64,000 nt of DNA from assembly GCA_966112615.1 (NCBI GenBank), contig CBHWDO010000004.1, forward strand, positions 62,001-126,000, read 5' to 3'. Below are positions 50,375 through 58,872 of this stretch, piece by piece. This DNA comes from Flavitalea sp966112615 (GTDB lineage: Bacteria; Bacteroidota; Bacteroidia; Chitinophagales; Chitinophagaceae). The notes beneath the pieces were generated by a model. It had not been told where the DNA came from, did no database searches, and was given only the letters and a program-made list of their open reading frames with translations. The translations under genes and the position numbers were made by a program. Each line of letters begins with the position of its first letter. Positions within the stretch are counted from its first letter, which is position 1.

Positions 50375-51694
50375 ATGAGTAAGCCACGCTTCGAAACGCT
50401 GCAACTGCACGCCGGTCAACAGATCGACCCAACTACCAAGTCAAGGGCCGTTCCTATCTATCAAACAACTTCATACGGATTCGACAATGCCGAACACGCT
50501 GCCAATCTTTTTGGATTGAAGCAATTCGGAAATATCTATACCCGTATCATGAATCCCACTACCGACGTATTTGAACAGCGCATGGCAGCCCTTGAAGGCG
50601 GCGTAGCTGCACTGGCAACTTCATCCGGTCAGTCGGCCCAGTTCCTGGCCCTCAATAATATTCTCCAGGCCGGCGACAATTTCGTTACCACTTCATTTCT
50701 CTATGGCGGAACCTACAACCAGTTTAAAGTTGCATTCAAAAGACTGGGTATTGAAACCAGGTTTGCGAATGGAGATGATGTTGAAAGTTTCGTAAAACAT
50801 ATCGATAAAAATACCAAGGCGATCTACATCGAAACCATCGGGAACCCAAGACTCAACATTCCTGATTTCCAGAAATTCGCCGATCTCGCAAAAGAATATG
50901 ACCTGCCACTGATCGTTGATAATACATTTGGCGCCGGTGGTTATTTGTTCCGCCCGATCGAGTGGGGAGCAAACGTTGTGGTTGAATCTGCTACCAAATG
51001 GATTGGCGGACATGGAACCAGCATTGGCGGCGTGATCATCGATGGTGGAAACTATAACTGGGGGAATGGTAAATTTCCACAATTCACAGAGCCTTCTGAA
51101 GGTTATCATGGATTGAAATTCTGGGATGTATTTGGTGAAGGAAATCCTTTAGGTCTGCCAAACATTGCTTTTGCCATTCGTGCAAGAGTGGAAGGATTGA
51201 GGGATTTCGGAGCTTCACAAAGTCCGTTTAATTCATTCCTCCTGTTACAGGGAATTGAAACCCTATCATTGAGAGTACAGCGCCATGTTGATAATACGCT
51301 GGCACTTGCACAATGGCTCGAATCACATCCACAGGTTGAGTTCGTTACCTACCCAGGTTTACCTGGTAATCCATACCATGAGTTGGCAAAAAAATACCTG
51401 AACAATGGCTTTGGCGGAATATTGAATTTTGGTGTGAAAGGCGGTAAAGAGAAAGCCAGCAAGTTTATTGATTCGCTGAAGATGGCCAGCCATCTTGCGA
51501 ATGTTGGTGATGCCAAAACACTGGTGATCCATCCTGCATCTACCACTCACGAGCAATTGAGTGAAGCAGAGCAGGCAGCAGCCGGGGTATTACCAAACCA
51601 GGTAAGAGTAAGCGTTGGAATAGAACATATTGAAGATATCAAAGCGGATTTCGAACAGGCTTTTGCAGCTGTGTTTGAAAAGGAACTGGTTTAA
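50375..51694 (+). CDS. metY: O-acetylhomoserine sulfhydrylase (PLP-dependent)
   Basis: 439 residues, Cys/Met metabolism PLP enzyme. The PLP lysine is in SATKWIGGHG, with the ring-stacking region YGGTYNQFK and late substrate-binding LVIHPASTTHEQL. Opening text ETLQLHAGQ is typical of MetY. It makes homocysteine from O-acetylhomoserine and sulfide. It is first gene behind a SAM riboswitch. metX follows after a hairpin-containing gap, so one transcript for metY-metX-hom is likely. Confidence 0.95.
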   Translation: MSKPRFETLQLHAGQQIDPTTKSRAVPIYQTTSYGFDNAEHAANLFGLKQFGNIYTRIMNPTTDVFEQRMAALEGGVAALATSSGQSAQFLALNNILQAGDNFVTTSFLYGGTYNQFKVAFKRLGIETRFANGDDVESFVKHIDKNTKAIYIETIGNPRLNIPDFQKFADLAKEYDLPLIVDNTFGAGGYLFRPIEWGANVVVESATKWIGGHGTSIGGVIIDGGNYNWGNGKFPQFTEPSEGYHGLKFWDVFGEGNPLGLPNIAFAIRARVEGLRDFGASQSPFNSFLLLQGIETLSLRVQRHVDNTLALAQWLESHPQVEFVTYPGLPGNPYHELAKKYLNNGFGGILNFGVKGGKEKASKFIDSLKMASHLANVGDAKTLVIHPASTTHEQLSEAEQAAAGVLPNQVRVSVGIEHIEDIKADFEQAFAAVFEKELV

Positions 51695-51717
51695 TTAAAA
51701 ACTTACAGAGACTAATG

Positions 51718-51741
51718 CACGCAGGGTTTATGCCCTGCGTG
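51718..51741 (+). other. 9-bp hairpin between metY and metX
   Basis: Perfect stem CACGCAGGG/CCCTGCGTG with loop TTTATG, followed by TTCTT. It lies 23 nt after the metY stop and 9 nt before the metX ATG. It may be an attenuator, an RNA-processing site or a weak terminator. Confidence 0.7.
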
Positions 51742-51750
51742 TTCTTGCAT

Positions 51751-52803
51751 ATGGCGAAGAGATTTACATACGAACAGCCCTTTACCCTGGAATCAGGAGT
51801 TACCATTCCGTCCTATCATTTGGCTTATACAACATACGGAGAACTGAATGAATCCAAAGACAATGTTGTCTGGATCTTTCATGCACTCACTGCAAACAGT
51901 GATCCTGCCGAATGGTGGCCAGGACTGGTAGGTGAAGGAAAATTATTTGATCCCTCGGAACATTATATAGTGTGCGTGAATATGCCCGGCAGTTGCTATG
52001 GAAGCATCAGTCCACTGGATATTAACCCGGAAACCAATCGAACATATTACCACCTCTTTCCATTTTTCACCCCAAGAGATATGATCAGGGCATATCAACC
52101 CCTGAAAGATCATCTCGGTATAAAAAAGATCTGCGTAGGAATTGGCGGATCTATGGGCGGACAACAATTGCTGGAATGGGCCGTGGAAGAACCCTCTCTT
52201 TTCGAATATATATTCCCGTTAGCAACTAATGCACAACATAGTCCCTGGGGAATTGCATTCAATACCACGCAAAGAATGTGTATTGAAGCAGATTCAACCT
52301 GGAAGAATGAGAATGAAGAAGCAGGCATGCAGGGCATGAAAGCAGCCAGGGCAGCGGCTTTGCTAAGCTATCGTCATTATGATGCCTATTGGAAAACACA
52401 ACCCAGAACAGAAGGATATCCCTTTAATAATGGTTGGGATGGGGCTTCATCCTATCAAAGATACCAGGGCGAAAAACTGGCCAAAAGATTCAATGCATTC
52501 AGCTATTATGTGTTGAGCCAGGGAATGGATTCACATGATCTTTCACGCAACAGGCATTCACTACAACATGCATTGAATAAGATACAGGCAAGAACACTAA
52601 CCGTAGGAATTGAAACCGATGTATTGTTTCCACCTTCCGAACAGGAATTTATTGCCAAACATATCCCCGGAGCGCATTATGTGAAGATTGAATCACCTTA
52701 TGGGCACGATGGATTCTTACTGGAATTTACCCAATTGGAAAAACTGATCAGGGAATTTCTTCCTGCATCATGGAAGAAAAAGGAAACACTCGAAAAAATA
52801 TAA
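51751..52803 (+). CDS. metX: Homoserine O-acetyltransferase
   Basis: 350 residues from ATG 51751; the longer frame from 51715 would translate the hairpin. Alpha/beta hydrolase fold: the N-terminal half has IFHALTANSDPAEWWPGLVG, the nucleophile elbow is GGSMGGQQ, and the end has YGHDGFL with the catalytic His. It transfers an acetyl group to homoserine for methionine synthesis. Acetyl versus succinyl specificity cannot be proved by eye, but the pairing with MetY supports acetyl. The next gene starts 10 nt after its stop. Confidence 0.93.
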   Translation: MAKRFTYEQPFTLESGVTIPSYHLAYTTYGELNESKDNVVWIFHALTANSDPAEWWPGLVGEGKLFDPSEHYIVCVNMPGSCYGSISPLDINPETNRTYYHLFPFFTPRDMIRAYQPLKDHLGIKKICVGIGGSMGGQQLLEWAVEEPSLFEYIFPLATNAQHSPWGIAFNTTQRMCIEADSTWKNENEEAGMQGMKAARAAALLSYRHYDAYWKTQPRTEGYPFNNGWDGASSYQRYQGEKLAKRFNAFSYYVLSQGMDSHDLSRNRHSLQHALNKIQARTLTVGIETDVLFPPSEQEFIAKHIPGAHYVKIESPYGHDGFLLEFTQLEKLIREFLPASWKKKETLEKI

Positions 52804-52813
52804 ACCGTTGAAC

Positions 52814-54067
52814 ATGCATAAAGAATTAAGTATTGGATTATTTGGATTTGGTGTAGTGGGTGAAGGATTGTACAAAGTACTTCAGCAAACACCATCATTG
52901 AAGGCAGAGATTAAAAAGGTTTGTATCAGGAATGCCAGCAAACTCCGACATGCACCCGAATCCCTATTTACAACAGACAGGTATGAATTATTGAATGATG
53001 AAAACATCAATGTTATAGTTGAAGTGATCGATGATGCAGATGCAGCATTTGAAATTGTAAGTACAGCATTGAAGAATGGAAAGGCAGTGGTAAGCGCCAG
53101 TAAAAAAATGATCGCTGAACATTTACCTGAATTACTGAAGCTGCAGGAAGAAACAGGACAGCCTTTCTTATATGAAGCATCCGCCTGTGCGTCTATCCCC
53201 GTATTGAGAAACCTGGAAGAATATTATGATAATGACCTGCTGCATGGAATCAGGGCTATCGTAAATGGTTCAACGAATTTTATTTTGACAAAAATGTTTG
53301 AAGACAGGCTCGACTTCAAACAGGCCCTGATACTTGCACAACAGCTTGGATTTGCCGAAAGTAATCCAAAGCTGGATGTTGAAGGATATGATGCTTTAAA
53401 CAAATGGACCCTGATGCTTGCGCATGCTTATGGAATTGTCACAACACCTGAAAGCATCGTTTTCAGTGGCATTCAGAATATTCAGTTAAGCGACGCAGTG
53501 GTGGCAAAACAAAGGCATCAGCATATCAAACTGATTGGTCAGGCTAAGAAACTGAACAATGGGAAAGTAGCAGCATTCGTATTACCACAATTTGTCAAAG
53601 AAGAAGACCAGATGTCTTTTGTAAAGAATGAATACAATGGTGTTGTGATTGAAAGTGGATTTGCCGACAAACAATTCTTCTATGGAAAAGGTGCAGGCTC
53701 CTTCCCTACTGCATCCGCTGTATTGAGTGATATTTCTGCTCTGAGATATCAATACAGGTATGAATATAAAAAGCTTTATCACCATACTCCTTCAGAACTC
53801 ACTGATGATTTTTATGTGAGAGCTTATTTAAGTTTTGATGATATCAGGTACATTCCAAAAGAGAGATTTGAATGGATTGAAGAGTGGCATGCCAATGAAG
53901 ACAGGAAGTACCTTGTGGGCGTACTGGCATTTAGTGAATTGAGGAATAGCAATTGGTGGAAAGAAAATAATACATCGCTGATCCTCACACCGGATCCTAT
54001 CATTGAAGATGTTGAGATCAGGAAGCTGAAGAAGAAGAGCCTGGAACTTGCAGGAGTAGAAATGTAA
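52814..54067 (+). CDS. hom: Homoserine dehydrogenase (stand-alone, methionine branch)
   Basis: 417 residues. NAD(P)-binding motif is GLFGFGVVGEGLY. The catalytic region has YEASACASIPVLRNLEEYY, NGSTNFILTKM and GFAESNPKLDVEGYDALNK, which hold the substrate Glu/Asp/Lys set. The C-terminal 90 residues correspond in position to the ACT domain but match it poorly. It reduces aspartate semialdehyde to homoserine. A second homoserine dehydrogenase is fused in ThrA 5 kb away, so this copy is presumably dedicated to methionine under SAM control. ATG 52814 is preferred to TTG 52808. Confidence 0.92.
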   Translation: MHKELSIGLFGFGVVGEGLYKVLQQTPSLKAEIKKVCIRNASKLRHAPESLFTTDRYELLNDENINVIVEVIDDADAAFEIVSTALKNGKAVVSASKKMIAEHLPELLKLQEETGQPFLYEASACASIPVLRNLEEYYDNDLLHGIRAIVNGSTNFILTKMFEDRLDFKQALILAQQLGFAESNPKLDVEGYDALNKWTLMLAHAYGIVTTPESIVFSGIQNIQLSDAVVAKQRHQHIKLIGQAKKLNNGKVAAFVLPQFVKEEDQMSFVKNEYNGVVIESGFADKQFFYGKGAGSFPTASAVLSDISALRYQYRYEYKKLYHHTPSELTDDFYVRAYLSFDDIRYIPKERFEWIEEWHANEDRKYLVGVLAFSELRNSNWWKENNTSLILTPDPIIEDVEIRKLKKKSLELAGVEM

Positions 54068-54111
54068 TTTCAGTAAATCGGAAATCGATAATCGGAAATC
54101 GGAAAGAATAC

Positions 54112-54133
54112 AGGGCCTTCGGGCCCTTTTTTT
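54112..54133 (+). terminator. Terminator of the metY-metX-hom unit
   Basis: AGGGCC-TTCG-GGCCCT stem with a stable UUCG-type tetraloop, followed by seven T. Degenerate AATCGGA 7-mers (54075-54106) lie between the hom stop and this hairpin. Confidence 0.92.
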
Positions 54134-54236
54134 GTTTTACCAGCACAACTGAAATGCATATTAACCTTTCATAATATTTCTTCCCTGTATAGCATTTAAA
54201 AACCAGACCTTGGTAAGAATGCTAAATCATGGAGAA

Positions 54237-55262
54237 ATGAAACGGTTACTAAACCTTATTGTCTTACTTGTTACTGTACAAAGCGGGTTCGCTCAAATGC
54301 CCGACAGTGTTAGATCCTATGTCGATACAGCTTTGAAGATCATTCAGACAAGATCCCTGTTTGCAAATGAGGTTGACTGGGGAAAGACACGGGATACTGC
54401 ATATATACTGGCCGCTGGTGCTACATCCTATAAAGAAGCATTTCCTGCTATTTCATATGCATACAAACAGGTGAAGGATTACCACGGAATGGTTGCCAAT
54501 TCAGATACCATGTACCGGTATCCTGCTCCTGTAAATTTTGATTCGGTTTTAAGCAAAGGCATCAAAGCAGAATTCCTGAAAGGAAACAGGATCGTCATTC
54601 AGACTTTGGACAACGGGATCGCTTACTTGAGGGTACCATCCATGAATGTATTTAGCAGAACAGATATGGATGCCCGGGCCAATATGCTTAGGGATTCTTT
54701 ATGCAAGATCGTTTCAACTGATCCCAAAGGCCTGATCATAGATCTGAGGATGAATACAGGGGGAAACTCAGCGCCCATGCTTTCGGGGATCAGTCCAATC
54801 TTTACGGATTCTATCCTGGGATATGGTGTAGACCGCGACAATAAATTTCTTTCCCCAACCCGCCTTAGAAATGGTGTTTTGGTTGATGACCAAGGCCAGC
54901 CGATGGTAACCCTAAATAATACCTGTACGATCAATTCAAAGATCAAACTTGCCGTTCTGATTGGGCCCTCAACTGTCAGTTCCGGGGAGATCCTTGCAGC
55001 ATTCATCCGGCAACAGAAAAACACGAGACTATTTGGAGAACCAACTGCAGGATTTTGTAATGCAACAGAAGGATTTCTTTTCAATAATAACCAGGGTTAC
55101 CTGTTGCTGACAGTCAACAGGATTGCGGATGCAAAGAAATATGTTTATCAAAGTTTGCGGGTAGAGCCGGATATAACAATCCCATCCAGAAATGACAATT
55201 TTCAACAATTGAATTCAGACCCAACGGTTAACGCAGCCAGAAAATGGATTCAATCAAAATAA
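54237..55262 (+). CDS. Exported S41 family peptidase
   Basis: 341 residues from ATG 54237, which is preceded by GGAG and directly begins a signal peptide (LLVTVQSGFAQ); the frame from 54210 adds nine unlikely residues. S41 protease core: DLRMNTGGN and the catalytic Ser region GPSTVSSGEILAAFI, then RLFGEPTAG. No PDZ domain is evident before the core, unlike the lipoprotein at 25083. It is probably a periplasmic tricorn/Ctp-type endopeptidase. The next gene follows 4 nt after its stop. Confidence 0.88.
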   Translation: MKRLLNLIVLLVTVQSGFAQMPDSVRSYVDTALKIIQTRSLFANEVDWGKTRDTAYILAAGATSYKEAFPAISYAYKQVKDYHGMVANSDTMYRYPAPVNFDSVLSKGIKAEFLKGNRIVIQTLDNGIAYLRVPSMNVFSRTDMDARANMLRDSLCKIVSTDPKGLIIDLRMNTGGNSAPMLSGISPIFTDSILGYGVDRDNKFLSPTRLRNGVLVDDQGQPMVTLNNTCTINSKIKLAVLIGPSTVSSGEILAAFIRQQKNTRLFGEPTAGFCNATEGFLFNNNQGYLLLTVNRIADAKKYVYQSLRVEPDITIPSRNDNFQQLNSDPTVNAARKWIQSK

Positions 55263-55266
55263 ATTT

Positions 55267-56178
55267 ATGAAAAGAAATTTTGAGGTACTAGCATTAATGT
55301 TTTTGTGTGTAAATGTCAGTGCCCAATTACCAAAAGACGATTCTTTATTTAAAGTGCTGCAAATCCACGACAGTATCTTTTTTGAAAAAAGTTTTAATCA
55401 ATGCGATCTCCACTATCTTGAAGGATCCATACACAAGGACCTGGCCTTTTTCCATGACCAGGGCGGCATCCAGGACAGGGCAAAGTTTTTTGATAAAATA
55501 AAAAAATATATCTGCGGAAACAAAGAGCAAAAGCCCATTCGAAAAGTAGTTACCAATAGCCTGGAAGTATTTCCACTTTACTCGGATGGGAAATTATACG
55601 GAGTTATTCAAACAGGGATTCATGACTTTTATAGAAGAGAAAAGGGGAAGCCCGATGTTCATACCAATCGCGCAAAATTTTCTCATGTTTGGTTATGGGA
55701 AAACGAAAAATGGTTATTAAGAGAAGTATTGAGTTTTGACCATAAAGAACCTTCATCAGCAGATGCACCTAAGACTTTTAGCCTTATAAATCCTGAAAAT
55801 GTTGCTGCGCCACGGGGTTATTCCCATGCTGCAAAGGTTGATATGGGCAATGCTGATATGATCATACTTTCAGGACAGGTAGCTTTAGACAAGAATGGAA
55901 ATCTTGTAGGAAGAAATGATCTGTCAAAACAAACGGAACAGGTATTTACCAACATCAAAAACATCCTCGAAAGTGCAGGGGGAAAAATGTCGGATCTTAT
56001 TAAGATCAGCATATACATGAAAGATGTAAAAGGTATACAAAAAGTGCGTGATGTACGTGACAGGTTTATTGATAAAAAAAATCCACCCGCAAGCACACTT
56101 GTAGAAGTAAGTGGTTTATTCAGGGAAGATATATTAATTGAAATCGAAGCCACTGCACTTGTTTCAAAATCTAACTAG
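55267..56178 (+). CDS. Exported NTF2-like (DUF4440) - RidA family fusion
   Basis: 303 residues with signal peptide (about 1-19, VSAQ). Residues about 25-160 form an NTF2-like/DUF4440 domain (FNQCDLHYLEGSIHKDLAFFHDQGG, then FSHVWLWENEKWLLREVLSFDH). Residues about 180-300 form a RidA/YjgF domain (SGQVALDKNGNLVGRNDLSKQTEQVFTNIK, PPASTLVEVSG). In deaminating RidA the segment reads PARS with a catalytic Arg; here PASTL lacks it, so enamine deaminase activity is doubtful. Export and fusion are both unusual for Rid proteins. It sits between an S41 peptidase and a GNAT gene with spacings of 4 and 0 nt. Confidence 0.82.
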   Translation: MKRNFEVLALMFLCVNVSAQLPKDDSLFKVLQIHDSIFFEKSFNQCDLHYLEGSIHKDLAFFHDQGGIQDRAKFFDKIKKYICGNKEQKPIRKVVTNSLEVFPLYSDGKLYGVIQTGIHDFYRREKGKPDVHTNRAKFSHVWLWENEKWLLREVLSFDHKEPSSADAPKTFSLINPENVAAPRGYSHAAKVDMGNADMIILSGQVALDKNGNLVGRNDLSKQTEQVFTNIKNILESAGGKMSDLIKISIYMKDVKGIQKVRDVRDRFIDKKNPPASTLVEVSGLFREDILIEIEATALVSKSN

Positions 56179-56658
56179 ATGATCAGTTTTCAATTGCTTC
56201 AGAAAGATGATGAATCCATGTTCGATCTTATAGCAGGCTGGTACCAGGAACAATGGAATATCCCGAGGGATCAGACATTTCAAAAGCTTTACGAAATAAC
56301 AGGTAATGAGGAACAGTTTCAGCTGATTCTACAATGGAATGAAATTCCAGTAGCGACTGCTGGTATATACAGCCAGGTTGGGATTCACAGGTATGATACG
56401 AGGTTCAATGAATTTAAACATTGGTTGGCACTGGTGTACACTGTTCCGGCATACAGGAAAAGAGGTTTAGCATCTGAACTATGCAAAATGGTTTTGCAAT
56501 TGGCTAAAGAAAGAGAATTGAGCAGCATTTACCTGTATACCGATACCGCAGCCGCTATGTACCTCAAGCTTGGCTGGCAGCTCAAAGAAAATATTGCAGT
56601 CAACAACCGTGAACTAGCCATTATGGAAATACATCTACCAAAGATCACCCGCCAATAA
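56179..56658 (+). CDS. GNAT family N-acetyltransferase
   Basis: 159 residues. The central acetyl-CoA motif reads LVYTVPAYRKRGLASELCKMVLQLAKERELSSIYLYT, then AAMYLKLGWQ, both standard GNAT features. The substrate is unknown. It starts on the base after the Rid-fusion stop, so it is co-transcribed with it. Its last 24 nt overlap the 3' end of the convergent thrC gene. Confidence 0.88.
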   Translation: MISFQLLQKDDESMFDLIAGWYQEQWNIPRDQTFQKLYEITGNEEQFQLILQWNEIPVATAGIYSQVGIHRYDTRFNEFKHWLALVYTVPAYRKRGLASELCKMVLQLAKERELSSIYLYTDTAAAMYLKLGWQLKENIAVNNRELAIMEIHLPKITRQ

Positions 56659-57924
56659 ATATTCTTTTAAAGAATCATATTCTGCATCAATCACAATACT
56701 CTTTTTTTCCAGTGGCAATATCTCCTGGATGGAAGCAGGCACTTCAACTTTGGTTTTCAAAACAGGTTCAACCACATCATAAAACTTCACAGGATGTGCA
56801 GTTTCCAGGAAATACCCGGGAGATCCAAATTTCTTCAGACCTAAGGATCCTACAGCTCCATGAGGATCTAACATATAATGATCTTCACTAAATACTTTCT
56901 GCATTTCGCCACGAGTTTCATCATCATTAAAACTATAGCTGCTCATCATGGCACTAAGGTCTCCAAACTGCTGGTTGAAGATTTCCAGTATCCGAACAAA
57001 ATTGCTTGGATTACCAACATCCATTGCATTTGAAATAGTAGCAACAGCAGATGCAGGTTGCATTTGCTGCGATTGAAAATATTTCGGAATCACATCATTG
57101 GCATTACAGGCGGCAACAAAATGCTTTACCGGTAAACCTGCACGATAAGCCATCATACCTGCACATATATTCCCAAAATTTCCACTGGGAACACTGATCA
57201 CGGGTGGCGCATTCAAGTTCCATTGTTGGGCTGCATAAAAATAATAAAACTGCTGTGGAAGCCAGCGCGCAACATTGATGGAATTAGCAGAAGTAAGAAA
57301 GAGTTTTGAACACAATTCCTCATCCGCAAAAGCTTTCTTGACCATTGACTGGCAATCATCAAAAGTCCCTTTTACTTCCAGTGCATGAATATTTTTTCCC
57401 AGGGTAGTTAGTTGCTTCTCCTGCACGGAACTTACTTTTCCTGAAGGATATAGAATTACTACTTCTACCCCATCAACATCAAAAAATCCATTGGCTACTG
57501 CCCCGCCGGTATCACCGGAAGTGGCCACTAATACAGTTATCTTATCATTACGATCTTTTGAAAAATATCCAAGACACCGGCTCATGAATCTTGCTCCTAC
57601 ATCTTTAAAAGCCAGTGTAGGACCATGAAAAAGCTCCAGCGTATATACACTATCAGAAATCTTTACCAGGGGGAATTCAAAATTCACTGTTTCTTCTACG
57701 ATCTGATAAAGCACATCATTGGGAATTGTTTCGCCAACATATGGTTTGATCACTTCAAATCCTATCTCTGCTTTTGAAAGGTTTTGAAGATCCTGAAGAA
57801 AATCATTCGGCAATTTTGGTATGTATTCGGGAAAATAAAGTCCCTTATCAGGAGCCTGCCCTTTAATAGCTGCTTCATGGAAATCCACCATCGAAGATTG
57901 CCTGTTGGTACTAAAATATTTCAT
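56635..57924 (-). CDS. thrC: Threonine synthase
   Basis: 429 residues, the PLP-dependent last enzyme of threonine synthesis, turning O-phosphohomoserine into threonine. Opening MKYFSTNRQSSMVDFHEA is typical of the long ThrC class. The PLP lysine lies in GPTLAFKDVGARFM, and ATSGDTGGAVANG binds the cofactor phosphate. Third gene of the thrA-thrB-thrC operon, 8 nt after thrB. The 3' end overlaps the convergent GNAT gene by 24 nt. Confidence 0.95.
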   Translation of the reverse strand: MKYFSTNRQSSMVDFHEAAIKGQAPDKGLYFPEYIPKLPNDFLQDLQNLSKAEIGFEVIKPYVGETIPNDVLYQIVEETVNFEFPLVKISDSVYTLELFHGPTLAFKDVGARFMSRCLGYFSKDRNDKITVLVATSGDTGGAVANGFFDVDGVEVVILYPSGKVSSVQEKQLTTLGKNIHALEVKGTFDDCQSMVKKAFADEELCSKLFLTSANSINVARWLPQQFYYFYAAQQWNLNAPPVISVPSGNFGNICAGMMAYRAGLPVKHFVAACNANDVIPKYFQSQQMQPASAVATISNAMDVGNPSNFVRILEIFNQQFGDLSAMMSSYSFNDDETRGEMQKVFSEDHYMLDPHGAVGSLGLKKFGSPGYFLETAHPVKFYDVVEPVLKTKVEVPASIQEILPLEKKSIVIDAEYDSLKEYLLAGDLW

Positions 57925-57932
57925 AGCATTAT

Positions 57933-58862
57933 TTAATCGTGCGATACTACCCGCACACCATCGTTATTGATCTTTGTTACATAGGTTTTCTCTTCTATGC
58001 CAAGCTTTGCATAGACTTCTTCCATAATTCCTCCCACAGCATTTGCAGTCTGTTCATCTTTACTCAACATGAAAACAGAAGGGCCCGATCCGGAGATTCC
58101 TCCACCTAAAGCACCGGCATCTTTACATCTTGTTTTTATATCCGCAAATCCAGGAATCAATACACTTCTCACAGGTTCAATGATCACATCTTCGAGGGAA
58201 CGACCAATCAGGTCATAATCAGATTTCAATAATCCTGCAACAAGACCTGCAATATTTCCCCACTGCCTGATAGCATCTTTCAACAAAACTTCCTTACGCA
58301 GAATTTGGCGCGCATCAGAAGTTTTCACTTCAATTTGAGGATGTACGGCAGTAACAAATAATTCCGGTGCAGGGATCTGCACAATATCCAATGGAAAAAT
58401 CGAGCGTATCAACGTGATGCCTCCATAGATACAGGGTGCAATATTATCAGCGTGCTTTACTCCGCTGGCCACTTTTTCTCCTGCCATGGCAAATCGAACC
58501 AGGTCTTCATTGCTGAACCGATGGTTTAATAATTTGTTAGCAGCAACTACTGCACCTGCAGATCCTGCCGCGCTGGAACCCAGTCCTGATCCGGGTTTGA
58601 TCTGCTTAAAGACTTCCACTTCAAATCCAATATCATCCTCGTCCAGTTCATCCATCATTGCTTGCAGAGCAGCACCAGCAACATTCTTCTCAGGCTCACA
58701 GGGAAGGTCATAGGAATCTGTATGTTTTATCCTGATCAAAGGATCCGGGATCAGTGTGAGTTTCATGATATCAACAGGTGCATCGAGTGCCATTCCCAAC
58801 ACATCAAAACCACAAACCATATTGGCAACCGAAGCAGGTGCGTGAACAGTAATACTTTTCAT
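57933..58862 (-). CDS. thrB: Homoserine kinase
   Basis: 309 residues from ATG 58862; a longer frame from 58943 would overlap thrA and adds non-conserved text. GHMP kinase: HAPASVANMVCGFDVLG at the start and the ATP loop PGSGLGSSAAGSAGAVVAAN, closing with a GGGISGSGPSVFML motif. It phosphorylates homoserine to O-phosphohomoserine. It is 10 nt after thrA. Confidence 0.95.
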   Translation of the reverse strand: MKSITVHAPASVANMVCGFDVLGMALDAPVDIMKLTLIPDPLIRIKHTDSYDLPCEPEKNVAGAALQAMMDELDEDDIGFEVEVFKQIKPGSGLGSSAAGSAGAVVAANKLLNHRFSNEDLVRFAMAGEKVASGVKHADNIAPCIYGGITLIRSIFPLDIVQIPAPELFVTAVHPQIEVKTSDARQILRKEVLLKDAIRQWGNIAGLVAGLLKSDYDLIGRSLEDVIIEPVRSVLIPGFADIKTRCKDAGALGGGISGSGPSVFMLSKDEQTANAVGGIMEEVYAKLGIEEKTYVTKINNDGVRVVSHD

Positions 58863-58872
58863 GTTGATTGTT

